DNA from: Clostridia bacterium
GTDB taxonomy: Bacteria > Bacillota_A > Clostridia > Oscillospirales > CAG-382
Length of the DNA stretch: 12,405 nt
Direction of reading: 5' to 3'
NCBI GenBank assembly: GCA_017614095.1
Contig: JAGACN010000062.1
Coordinates: 1 to 12,405 of the forward strand
The notes beneath the pieces were generated by a model, which searched no databases, was not told where the DNA came from, and saw nothing but the letters and a program-made list of their open reading frames with translations. The translations under genes were made by a program, and so were the position numbers. Every line of letters begins with the position of its first letter. Position 1 is the first letter of the stretch. Positions 1-7,213 of the stretch are shown here, one piece after another.

Positions 1-2225
1 AAATTTCCTCTCGTGACGTCGAAAACGTCCTTCACTTTCCGCAGCGCCGACATGATGAGGGCGGCGTGCTCGGAATCGCGGCAGCGTACGCCGCAGTTGA
101 TGATCATGGTATCCCCCGTCACCTTGGTGGTCATGGCCATGAGCTCCACCTTCATGTCCCGGAGCGCCAGCGTGACGTCCGCGATGATGGAGGGCGTATA
201 GGTCGCGTAGACGTTCAAGAAGGCGGCGAATCCGCCCATGTCCCGCTTTTCCGCGCGTCCCGTCCAGGAGGCGGTGACCCAGCGGTCCATCATGTCTTCC
301 TTCTGCAGGCTCTTCTGCACGTTCACGCAGTCGTATTTGTGGATGGAGATGCCGTATCCCTTGGTGATGAACCCGATGATGCGGTCGCCCGGCAAAGGCG
401 AGCAGCACTTGGCGAACTTGACCGCGCAGCCGGTGACGTTGTCCACGATGACGCTCTCGGAGGATTTCTTTTTCTTTCGGTCCTCCCGCTCCTTCCGTTC
501 GGTGACGGCGGCGTCTGTGATGTACGACTCGGGGTTCTCCCGTTCCGGATCGGCCGGCTGGACGATGCGGACGAACTCCTCTTTCAGACGGGCCGCGATC
601 TTGTCGATGTCCACGCCGTTGTAGCCGATCGCGTTGTAGACGTCCAGAGCGTCCGCGAAGCCCATGCGGTCGGCGAGGTTGCGGACGGTCTCGTCCCGCT
701 GCGCCTCCGTATAGGGCGTCCGGTAGCGGCGCAGTTCGCGGTCCACTTCCTGTTTGCCGATCTCGATGTTCTCCGTCCGCATCTCCTTCTTGAAGAACAT
801 CTTGATCTTGCTCTTCGCTTCACTGGACCGGACCAGCTTCAGCCAGTCGCGGCTGGGGCCTTTGGAGCTCGGGTTGGTCAGGACTTCGACGATCTCGCCG
901 GTCTGCAGTTCGGTGTCGATGGGCACGATGTTGCCGTTCACCTTTGCGCCGACCATCTTGTTGCCCACCGCGGAGTGGATGGCGTAGGCGAAGTCGATCG
1001 GATTGCTGCCGGAGGGCAGGTTGATGACGTCCCCGCGCGGCGTGAAGACGAAGATCTCGTCCTCGAACAGGTCGACCTTCAGCGCCTGCATGAACTCGTC
1101 CGGATCCGCGCCTTCCGAATCCGCGTCCAGCAGGGACCGGATCCATTTGAGCTTCTCGTCCATCGACTGGCTGCCCTTTTCGCCGGACTTGTATTTCCAG
1201 TGGGCGGCCAGGCCGTATTCGGCGATCTCATGCATCTCCCACGTCCGGATCTGCACCTCGAAGGGGATGCCCTCCGAGCCGATGACCGTCGTATGCAGCG
1301 AGCGGTACATGTTCTGCTTCGGCGTGGAGATGTAGTCCTTGAACCGGCCGGGGATGGAATTGAACTTCTCGTGGATGATGCCCAGAACGGTATAGCAGTC
1401 CAGCTCGGTATCCACGAAGACGCGCAGCGCGTAGAAGTCGTAGATCTCGTCGAAGGACTTGTTCTGGTTGTACATTTTCTTGTAGATGCTGTAGGTGCTC
1501 TTCACGCGGCCTTCCATCTGGAAGGAGATGCCGTAGGCCTTCAGGCTGTCCGCGACCTTCTGGGTCGCCTCGTTCAGGAAGTCCTTGCTTTCCCCGTACC
1601 GCTTCTCGGTATACCGCTCGATCTCCTGGAAGCCGATCGGATCCAGGTATTTCAGCGCCAGCGTTTCCAGTTCCTGTTTGATCATCTGCATGCCCAGCCG
1701 GTGCGCGATGGGCGCGTAGACGTGCATGGTCTCCAGCGCGATGGAGCGCTGCTTCTCCGGGCTGCGCACGGACAGCGTCCGCATGTTGTGCAACCGGTCG
1801 GCCAGTTTGACGAAGATGACGCGCAGGTCCTTGGACATGGCGAAAAACATCTTCCTGAGGTTGCGGATGCTGGTCTCCTCCTTGGTCTCGAAGGGGATGT
1901 TCAGTTTGGTCACGCCGTCGACGATGTCGGCGACGTCGTTCCCGAACTGCTCCCGGATCTCGGCCAGGGTGATCTTGTCCGCGCAGTCCTCCACCGTGTC
2001 GTGCAGAAAGGCGGCGCAGATGGAGTCCGTGTCCAGCTGGCAGTCGAACACGATGGACGCGACCGCCAGCGGGTGGACGATATACGGCTCGCCGGAGATG
2101 CGCTTCTGGCCGTCGTGAAGACGTTCCGCCAGCCGGTACGCGCGTTCGATCTTGTCGACGTCGTAGGAGCCGCTCTGCCTGCAGTTTTCAAGCAAAACGG
2201 AGATATCGTATTCCTGAAGGTCCAA
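1..2225 (-). CDS. relA: Bifunctional (p)ppGpp synthetase/hydrolase Rel (RelA/SpoT family), C-terminal end cut by window edge
   Basis: Makes (p)ppGpp from ATP and GDP/GTP and degrades it; the master enzyme of the stringent response, ribosome-associated in the cytoplasm. About 741 residues are visible and the frame is still open at base 1; family members such as B. subtilis Rel are about 734 residues, so only a few residues are probably missing. Domains seen in order: HD hydrolase with H51, H75-D76, E79-D80 and D143; synthetase (about 200-370) with RFKD at 294-297 and EVQIRT starting at E323; TGS (about 388-450); zinc-finger-like region with C607-C608 and C633; C-terminal ACT (about 665 on). 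The RxKD motif is the form found in bifunctional enzymes (RelA-only synthetases carry ExDD), and the intact HD residues agree. The loop reads PKQNMYRSLHTT where PKPNxYQSLHT is more usual. The start is TTG at 2225, eight bases after GGAGG; an in-frame GTG at 2234 overlaps that Shine-Dalgarno and is less likely. It follows recJ by 40 bases. Confidence 0.96.
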   Translation of the reverse strand, partial: MDLQEYDISVLLENCRQSGSYDVDKIERAYRLAERLHDGQKRISGEPYIVHPLAVASIVFDCQLDTDSICAAFLHDTVEDCADKITLAEIREQFGNDVADIVDGVTKLNIPFETKEETSIRNLRKMFFAMSKDLRVIFVKLADRLHNMRTLSVRSPEKQRSIALETMHVYAPIAHRLGMQMIKQELETLALKYLDPIGFQEIERYTEKRYGESKDFLNEATQKVADSLKAYGISFQMEGRVKSTYSIYKKMYNQNKSFDEIYDFYALRVFVDTELDCYTVLGIIHEKFNSIPGRFKDYISTPKQNMYRSLHTTVIGSEGIPFEVQIRTWEMHEIAEYGLAAHWKYKSGEKGSQSMDEKLKWIRSLLDADSEGADPDEFMQALKVDLFEDEIFVFTPRGDVINLPSGSNPIDFAYAIHSAVGNKMVGAKVNGNIVPIDTELQTGEIVEVLTNPSSKGPSRDWLKLVRSSEAKSKIKMFFKKEMRTENIEIGKQEVDRELRRYRTPYTEAQRDETVRNLADRMGFADALDVYNAIGYNGVDIDKIAARLKEEFVRIVQPADPERENPESYITDAAVTERKEREDRKKKKSSESVIVDNVTGCAVKFAKCCSPLPGDRIIGFITKGYGISIHKYDCVNVQKSLQKEDMMDRWVTASWTGRAEKRDMGGFAAFLNVYATYTPSIIADVTLALRDMKVELMAMTTKVTGDTMIINCGVRCRDSEHAALIMSALRKVKDVFDVTRGN

Positions 2226-2231
2226 AAAGCA

Positions 2232-2240
2232 CACCTCCTT
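2232..2240 (-). promoter_or_regulatory. Strong ribosome binding site of rel, deciding a TTG start
   Basis: The minus strand reads AAGGAGGTG, a nearly full complement to the 3' end of 16S rRNA, with eight bases between GGAGG and the TTG codon at 2225. No ATG lies nearby in frame, so this site decides the start of rel. A very strong site paired with a weak start codon suggests tuned translation; that last point is inference. Confidence 0.8.
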
Positions 2241-2265
2241 CCGTTCGTTGGATTCCCTTTCCCCG

Positions 2266-4362
2266 TCAGATCAGCGGGTGGTTCTGCCGGATCATGCACA
2301 GCAGGGGCGACCGGTCCAGACTGACCTTCTTGCCGACCGGCAGGATGCGGACTTCCGCGATCCGGCCGTCGTCGCTGTAGGTACAACTGATCAGTCCCTC
2401 GTTGTTCAGCACGTCCAGAACCACTTTCAGTTTGCAGTAGGATACGAAGATATCCTCCTGCTCCATCGCGCGGCAGGTCGCCGACACGGCGATCTGCTTG
2501 CTGCCCTCCAGCACGTCGTGCTTGAGGTATTTGTAGATGCTCCGGAAATCGTCCAGCACCGGAACGTTGGACCGCTCCACGGGCGACCGGTCTTCCGGAT
2601 CGATCAGACGCCGGTAAACGGTCTCGCCGTCCTCGGCGTCCGCGCCGTCCACGCCGGACAGGCGGATCTCCTTGATCGTCACCTGCGGGGACCGCACGCC
2701 GAGATAGTCGTTGATGTCCACCGTGAACACCACGTCGCACACGTTGCCGTCCGTCAGTTTCATTTCCGGCGGAACATTGAAATAGACCGCGCTGACTTCC
2801 GCGTTCCCGCCCTGCCGGCTTTCCGGCCGGATCTTGAACTTCATATGCTTGCCGCCGGACAGCGGGACCAGTTCGGACAGGGTCACGTGCCGCATCATCA
2901 GGACCGGCTGGGGATTCATGAGCCCGAACGGCTCCAGGGTCTGCATCTGCTCGATGCCGTCCATCGTGATGTCCGGGAAATCCACCAGGCACTCGATCTC
3001 CAGCGGGAGCTGCGCGTCGCTCCGGGTCAGGAAGCGGGAGGCGTATTCGTTGATGCGTTTGCGGAATTCGGGCAGCTTTTCGCGCTCGATGGACAGGCCC
3101 GCGGCCAGTTCGTGTCCGCCGTATTCGATCAGCAGGTCGCCGCAGGAGGCCAGCGCCTCCATCAGCGAGAAGCCCTTGATGCTCCGTCCGGATCCCTTCG
3201 CGACGTCGCCGTCGAAGGAGAACAGGATGCAGGGCGCGGAGAATTTTTCGGCAATCTTGGAGGCCACGACCCCGATGACGCCCTGATGCCATCCGTCGGA
3301 CGCCAGGACGAAGAAGCAGTCGTCGTTGCAGTCGGTGCGGATCTGCTGCAGCGCCTGCTCGTAGATCTTCTGCTCGGTCTCCTGCCGCTGCTTGTTGATT
3401 TCGCACAGTTCGTACGCGATCTGGTCGGCGACGGCCTCGTCGGACGTCGCGAGCAGTTCGACCGCGCGGGACGCGGACGCGATGCGTCCGGCCGCGTTGA
3501 TGCGGGGTGCCAGCACGTAGCCGATGGTGGAGGAGGTCACCTTCTTCACCTGATGGCCGTGCTTGATGATGCCCGCGTGGCGCATCAGCGCGAGGATGCC
3601 CGGGCTCCGGACGGTCTCCAGTTTCTTGAGGCCCATCGCGGTGATGCGGCGGTTCTCGTCGATGATCGGCATGACGTCCGCGACGGTGCCGATGGCGACG
3701 ATGTCCGCGTAGCGCTCGCAGATGCGGGCGGTATCCCCGTCGACCGCGCAGAGCAGCTTGAAGACCACGCCGACGCCGGCCAGATTCTTGAAGGGATAGG
3801 CGCAGTCGTCGCGGCGGGGGTTCACGACCGCCACCGCATCCGGGATCTCGTCGCGGCAGCTGTGGTGGTCGGTGATGACCATGTCGATGCCGCTGTCCTT
3901 CGCGAACTTCGCCTCCTCGATGGCCGTGATGCCGGTATCCACGGTGATGATCAGCTCCACCTGCCCGACCATCTTCTGGATGACGGGCAGACTGAGCCCG
4001 TACCCTTCGGAGATCCGGTCGGGGATGAAATACTGACAGCTTACGCCGCGCTCGGTCAGGTAGGTGTACAGCATCATGGTGGACGTGACGCCGTCGACGT
4101 CGTAGTCGCCGTAGATGCAGACGCGCTCCTTCTTCTCGATGGCCTGCTTGACGCGTTGTGCCGCCTTGTCCATATCCTTCAACAGGAACGGATCGTGCAG
4201 CGGGATTTCTTCCTTCTTCAGGAAGGCCTGGACTTTATCGGCTGAATCCAGTCCGCGATTGGCCAGCAGCTTCGCCGTCAGCGGGTAAATGCCGAGGTCT
4301 TTCTGCAGCTTCGCGCACACTTCGTGATCGGGTTCCGCGAGGACCCATTTTCTCTCACTCAT
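2266..4362 (-). CDS. recJ: Single-stranded-DNA-specific exonuclease RecJ
   Basis: Degrades single-stranded DNA 5' to 3' in recombination repair and mismatch repair; cytoplasmic, metal-dependent DHH-family phosphoesterase. The 698 residues show the family motifs in order: GDYDVDG at 85-91, VDTGI at 141-145, DHH at 165-167, NPRRDD from 181, APRINAAGR at 285-293, then the DHHA1 part with GWHQGVIGVVASKI at 357-370, SGRSI at 391-395 and GGHELAAG at 415-422. An OB-fold-like region follows (about 455-570). The last 100 or so residues form an extra C-terminal part, as in the longer Firmicutes RecJ proteins; E. coli RecJ has 577 residues. The ATG start at 4362 has AAAGGAG ten bases upstream. It sits 43 bases after cdaR and 40 bases before rel. 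The recJ-rel neighbourhood is common in Firmicutes, usually with apt between them, which is missing here. No catalytic residue appears lost. Confidence 0.96.
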   Translation of the reverse strand: MSERKWVLAEPDHEVCAKLQKDLGIYPLTAKLLANRGLDSADKVQAFLKKEEIPLHDPFLLKDMDKAAQRVKQAIEKKERVCIYGDYDVDGVTSTMMLYTYLTERGVSCQYFIPDRISEGYGLSLPVIQKMVGQVELIITVDTGITAIEEAKFAKDSGIDMVITDHHSCRDEIPDAVAVVNPRRDDCAYPFKNLAGVGVVFKLLCAVDGDTARICERYADIVAIGTVADVMPIIDENRRITAMGLKKLETVRSPGILALMRHAGIIKHGHQVKKVTSSTIGYVLAPRINAAGRIASASRAVELLATSDEAVADQIAYELCEINKQRQETEQKIYEQALQQIRTDCNDDCFFVLASDGWHQGVIGVVASKIAEKFSAPCILFSFDGDVAKGSGRSIKGFSLMEALASCGDLLIEYGGHELAAGLSIEREKLPEFRKRINEYASRFLTRSDAQLPLEIECLVDFPDITMDGIEQMQTLEPFGLMNPQPVLMMRHVTLSELVPLSGGKHMKFKIRPESRQGGNAEVSAVYFNVPPEMKLTDGNVCDVVFTVDINDYLGVRSPQVTIKEIRLSGVDGADAEDGETVYRRLIDPEDRSPVERSNVPVLDDFRSIYKYLKHDVLEGSKQIAVSATCRAMEQEDIFVSYCKLKVVLDVLNNEGLISCTYSDDGRIAEVRILPVGKKVSLDRSPLLCMIRQNHPLI

Positions 4363-4372
4363 TGATTCAACG

Positions 4373-4379
4373 CTCCTTT
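4373..4379 (-). promoter_or_regulatory. Ribosome binding site of recJ
   Basis: The minus strand reads AAAGGAG, ten bases before the ATG at 4362. It lies directly downstream of a small hairpin that begins in the cdaR stop codon. Confidence 0.7.
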
Positions 4380-4388
4380 CATTAAAAT

Positions 4389-4406
4389 ACCCGATTGATC
4401 CCGGGT
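4389..4406 (-). other. Weak hairpin with short T-rich tail at the cdaR stop, possible attenuator
   Basis: On the minus strand ACCCG (starting at the A of the cdaR TGA) can pair with CGGGT, leaving an eight-base loop, and ATTTTAAT follows. This resembles a weak intrinsic terminator, but the stem is only five base pairs and the T run only four. It might cause partial termination or RNA processing between cdaR and recJ. I do not call it a terminator. Confidence 0.25.
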
Positions 4407-5689
4407 CACGAGCCCGAGACGCTGATGACGACCGTGTACGGTCCGCCGTAGACGCAGACCGCGCTGTCGCCCGTTTCGACGGTCGCCGTGCCCAGATACA
4501 GGCCGGACGACGGCTGGAGCTCCAGCGAATAGTAGTCGATCTTCGCGGTCATCCTGTTGCTGTCGTAGCCCTTGACCGCGGCGGGCTCGCCCAGAATGCG
4601 CACGGTCAGCGCCGACTGCACGGAAATGGAGACGTGGTTCGGCAGGTTGACGACCGTGATGTGGGAGGCGGGCACCTGAACGTCCGCCGTCCGCGTCGCC
4701 GGAATGCTCAGCGTCAGGGTGACGGGCGTATCCGGCTCCTCCGGCGTGACGCGCGCGTCCAGTCCGTTCGCGGCGAGCAGTTCCTGCTTGTCGAAGGTCA
4801 TCTCCGACGCGGTGTCCGCACTCGTCTCGTCCACGGAAACGGCCAGCGATTCCAGACTGTTCAGCAGCGCGGCCGGTCCGTACAGGGTCAGCGAGGCGCT
4901 TCCGAAGGCATACTGGATGTCCTCCGGGGTCAGCATCCCGCCGGTCAGGTTCAGACGCAGCGGAAGCGTGCGGGAGGCGTACATCGTATAGGTGACGCTG
5001 ACCGTCTGTGTATCCATCGTGATGTACGGGCTGGAGATGGCGGTCTTCGTGCTCGCGTCGCGCAGCCGGATGGCTCCGCTGCCGGTCGCGGCCGTGTCGG
5101 TGACGGTCCCCAGATCCAGCAGAGCGTAGGCTTCCGCGTTGCTCAGAAGGGTCTCCGGGCCGTACACGGTGATCTGGTTGACGGACTGGGCCGTCTCCCC
5201 GATCGTGTAGGACGACTGGTAGACCTGCTCCACGAGAACGGGGATGCGCTTGGTCGTGAATTTGTCGATGTACAGGGTGACGTTCGCCGTGGACAGATGC
5301 GTCACGTTGAGCGCGTTCGGCTCGACCACATGGATGGGGAGCGTGTTGTAGCCCGCGCCGCTCACGCCGGAAATATCCACGTAGGCCCGGAAATCCGCGG
5401 AGGTGACGCTGCTCAGCTCCGAACGGGTGCCGGAAGCGGTCACGTCGATGGAGAGGGAAAAATCCGTTTCCGCGACGGTGTAGCCGCCGGCGTTCGTTCC
5501 GGTCAGTTCGACCGGGATGCCGGTGAATACCTGCGTGGTCGCCTCGGAATCGTAGCCCATCGCGTAGATCCACAGCAGGAACGCGCCGAACAGGGACGCG
5601 ATGAACAGCAGGATCTTGGCGGCCCGGCTGTCGGCGAACCGCTGCATGGCACTTCCGGTCTTCGCGGGGGTATTCGTCGATTTCGCCAT
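4406..5689 (-). CDS. cdaR: YbbR-domain protein, CdaA regulator CdaR
   Basis: In B. subtilis, Listeria and related species, CdaR is a membrane-anchored extracytoplasmic protein that binds and modulates the c-di-AMP synthase CdaA. Here 427 residues hold a short N-terminal cytoplasmic stretch, one hydrophobic segment (about 24-43) acting as signal anchor, and then beta-rich sequence in about four YbbR-like repeats (roughly 50-140, 145-235, 240-330 and 337-427). Repeats 2 and 3 share a visible core: VYGPETLLSN near 176 and LYGPAALLNS near 270; repeat 4 has the related RILGEPAAVKG near 364. The ATG at 5689 overlaps the cdaA TGA by one base (TGATG), so translation is probably coupled, with AAAGGGG nine bases upstream. 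The pairing with cdaA makes the CdaR call strong although YbbR repeats alone are poorly conserved. The glmM gene that usually follows cdaR is not present; recJ follows instead. Confidence 0.92.
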   Translation of the reverse strand: MAKSTNTPAKTGSAMQRFADSRAAKILLFIASLFGAFLLWIYAMGYDSEATTQVFTGIPVELTGTNAGGYTVAETDFSLSIDVTASGTRSELSSVTSADFRAYVDISGVSGAGYNTLPIHVVEPNALNVTHLSTANVTLYIDKFTTKRIPVLVEQVYQSSYTIGETAQSVNQITVYGPETLLSNAEAYALLDLGTVTDTAATGSGAIRLRDASTKTAISSPYITMDTQTVSVTYTMYASRTLPLRLNLTGGMLTPEDIQYAFGSASLTLYGPAALLNSLESLAVSVDETSADTASEMTFDKQELLAANGLDARVTPEEPDTPVTLTLSIPATRTADVQVPASHITVVNLPNHVSISVQSALTVRILGEPAAVKGYDSNRMTAKIDYYSLELQPSSGLYLGTATVETGDSAVCVYGGPYTVVISVSGS

Positions 5690-6555
5690 CAGCTGCGGCC
5701 CCCTTTCTTGGTGAACGTGTTTTTGACGCGGCCGACCATGTTCTTCGACGCGGGTCCGTCCACCAGCAGTTCATAAAGATATTCTTCCAGTGTTGCCTTG
5801 GTAAAGTTGCGGCGCAGTTCGCCTTCCACCGCGACGGAGATGGTGCCCGTTTCTTCGGAGATGATGAGCACGACCGCGTCGCTGTCCTCGCTCATGCCGA
5901 TGCCGGCCCGGTGGCGGGTCCCGAGGTCCTTGATGATCTCATTGCTCGTCGACAGGGGGAGATAGCAGCCGGCGGAATGGATACGGCCCTCGGAGATCAC
6001 GACCGCGCCGTCGTGCAGAGGCGCTTTGACGAAGAAGATGTTTTCCAGCAGATAGGAGGAAACGTCCGCGTTGATGATGGTCCCCGTTTTCGTGACGTCG
6101 CCCAGTTTGGTGTTCCGTTCGAACACGATCAGCGCGCCGGTCTTGCTTTCGGACATGCGGCCGGCCGCCACGACGACCTCGGTGATGACCTTCTTCAGTT
6201 CGTTGTCCTGCCGATTCTCCAGCCGCCCGCGGAATTCGCGGAAGGTGGTCGTGCCCAGTTTCTCCAGGAAGCTGCGCAGCTCCGGCTGGAACAGCACGAT
6301 CATCGCGATAAGTCCGACGGAGAACAGATTGGTCAGTATGAAATTCAGGCCCTTCATCCCGACGATCTGGCTGATCAGCAGGATCACGAGCATCAATAGA
6401 ATGCCCATCAGCAGCTTTCCCGCCCTGCGTTTCCGCATGAACTGGAAAATGTAGTAGAAGATGAGTGCGACAATCAGGATGTCCAGCACGTCCACGACCC
6501 GGATGGACTGCAGCTGTGTCCAGACATACTTGAAGTAATCGGTAATCGCCGCCAA
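5689..6555 (-). CDS. cdaA: Diadenylate cyclase CdaA (c-di-AMP synthase)
   Basis: Condenses two ATP into cyclic di-AMP, the second messenger that controls potassium and osmolyte balance and cell-wall homeostasis in Firmicutes. From the chosen start it has 288 residues: three hydrophobic helices (about 21-38, 48-64 and 73-89) placing it in the membrane, a short linker, then the cytoplasmic DAC domain with the catalytic DGA at 182-184 and RHR at 214-216. The size matches CdaA/YbbP, not DisA or CdaS. The reading frame is open further to a TTG at 6576, but the sequence GGGGAGGG lies inside that extension, with GGAGG seven bases before the TTG at 6555; the residues after 6555 also match the usual CdaA N-terminus better. 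The stop overlaps the cdaR start by one base. Its codons look less GC-biased than its neighbours' (a CTA leucine codon occurs at 6397-6399), at least in the membrane part. It begins 55 bases after the pyrophosphatase gene. Confidence 0.95.
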   Translation of the reverse strand: MAAITDYFKYVWTQLQSIRVVDVLDILIVALIFYYIFQFMRKRRAGKLLMGILLMLVILLISQIVGMKGLNFILTNLFSVGLIAMIVLFQPELRSFLEKLGTTTFREFRGRLENRQDNELKKVITEVVVAAGRMSESKTGALIVFERNTKLGDVTKTGTIINADVSSYLLENIFFVKAPLHDGAVVISEGRIHSAGCYLPLSTSNEIIKDLGTRHRAGIGMSEDSDAVVLIISEETGTISVAVEGELRRNFTKATLEEYLYELLVDGPASKNMVGRVKNTFTKKGGRS

Positions 6556-6561
6556 AGAGAT

Positions 6562-6569
6562 CCCTCCCC
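6562..6569 (-). promoter_or_regulatory. Ribosome binding site of cdaA, deciding a TTG start
   Basis: The minus strand reads GGGGAGGG, with GGAGG seven bases before the TTG at 6555. The longer frame starting at the TTG at 6576 would contain this site inside the gene and has no such site of its own upstream, so the shorter form is preferred. Confidence 0.75.
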
Positions 6570-6610
6570 GTATCAAATGATGTGAATGGTTCGCGTGAAA
6601 ATCGAACGGA

Positions 6611-7213
6611 TCAGCCGGCCGCCTCGATCAAGACCGGCAGCAGTTTGCGCAGCGCGTCGCCGCGGTGGCTCACCTGCTCCTTTTCCGCGGTGCTCAGCTC
6701 CGCGAAGGTCTTCCCGAGCGGTTCGTAGAAGAACAGCGGGTCGTATCCGAACCGTCCGCTCCCCTGCCGCGCGCGCAGGATCCGGCCTTCGGCGCATCCT
6801 TCCGCGACCGCGTTGGAGCCGTCCGGAAAGACGATGCACAGCGCGCACAGGAAGCGCGCCGTCCGCTGTTCGTCCGGAACGTTTTCCAGTTCGGACAGCA
6901 GCTTGTCGTTGTTCTTGTCGTCGTCGCCGTGTTCGCCGGCATACCGCGCGGACAGGATGCCCGGCGCGCCGCCCAGCGCGTCCACGCACAGGCCGCTGTC
7001 GTCGGCGATGACCGTCTGCCCGGTCGCCCCGGCGACCGTTTTCGCCTTGATGTAGGCGTTTTCGGCGAACGACAGGCCGTTTTCGGCGATCTCGCCGTCA
7101 AATCCGGCCTCCCGCATGGTGATCAGCCGGACGTCCAGTCCGGACGCGGCGAAGAACCGGTTGAACTCCTCGGTCTTGTGCGCGTTCCCGGAGGCCAGCA
7201 CCCAGGTCTTCAC
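6611..7213 (-). CDS. rdgB: XTP/dITP pyrophosphatase (RdgB/HAM1 family)
   Basis: Hydrolyses deaminated purine nucleotides (XTP, dITP, ITP) to monophosphate and pyrophosphate, keeping them out of DNA and RNA; cytoplasmic. The 200 residues match the family's usual length and show its motifs in order: LASGNAHKTEEF near 6-17, ENGLSFAENAYIKAK at 44-58, ADDSGL at 70-75, ALGGAPGILSARYAGE at 79-94, GSGRFGYDPLF at 151-161 and SHRGDALRK at 182-190. The start is GTG at 7213, overlapping the ftsY TGA by four bases (GTGA), with GGAGG seven bases upstream; this indicates translational coupling. The same frame stays open much further upstream through ftsY, but that part is out of frame with ftsY and shows no family similarity. 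The symbol follows E. coli; the B. subtilis homologue is ysnA. In many Firmicutes this gene lies elsewhere, for example near rph, so its place after ftsY is a local feature. Confidence 0.95.
   Translation of the reverse strand: MKTWVLASGNAHKTEEFNRFFAASGLDVRLITMREAGFDGEIAENGLSFAENAYIKAKTVAGATGQTVIADDSGLCVDALGGAPGILSARYAGEHGDDDKNNDKLLSELENVPDEQRTARFLCALCIVFPDGSNAVAEGCAEGRILRARQGSGRFGYDPLFFYEPLGKTFAELSTAEKEQVSHRGDALRKLLPVLIEAAG

Noticed and set aside
66..2324. A 752-residue open frame on the plus strand opposite rel
   Set aside because: Codon-complement shadow of rel; rel shows all catalytic motifs in the other strand.
1910..3406. A 498-residue minus-strand frame crossing the recJ-rel junction
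   Set aside because: Out of frame with both genes, made of Arg/Gly/Ala-rich low-complexity sequence typical of GC-rich shadow frames.
2248..4245. A 665-residue open frame on the plus strand opposite recJ
   Set aside because: Codon-complement shadow of recJ; no recognisable domain and no reason to prefer it over the DHH exonuclease.
4359..5774. A 471-residue minus-strand frame over cdaR
   Set aside because: Shifted-frame shadow of cdaR with Arg/Gly/His-rich sequence; cdaR itself has a membrane anchor and YbbR repeats.
6556..6576. Longer cdaA form from TTG at 6576
   Set aside because: No Shine-Dalgarno lies before it, while a strong one lies inside it, before the TTG at 6555.
6556..6610. Promoter or terminator between rdgB and cdaA
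   Set aside because: I saw only a weak GTTCG/CGAAC pairing with a nine-base loop and no T run, and no convincing -35/-10 pair.
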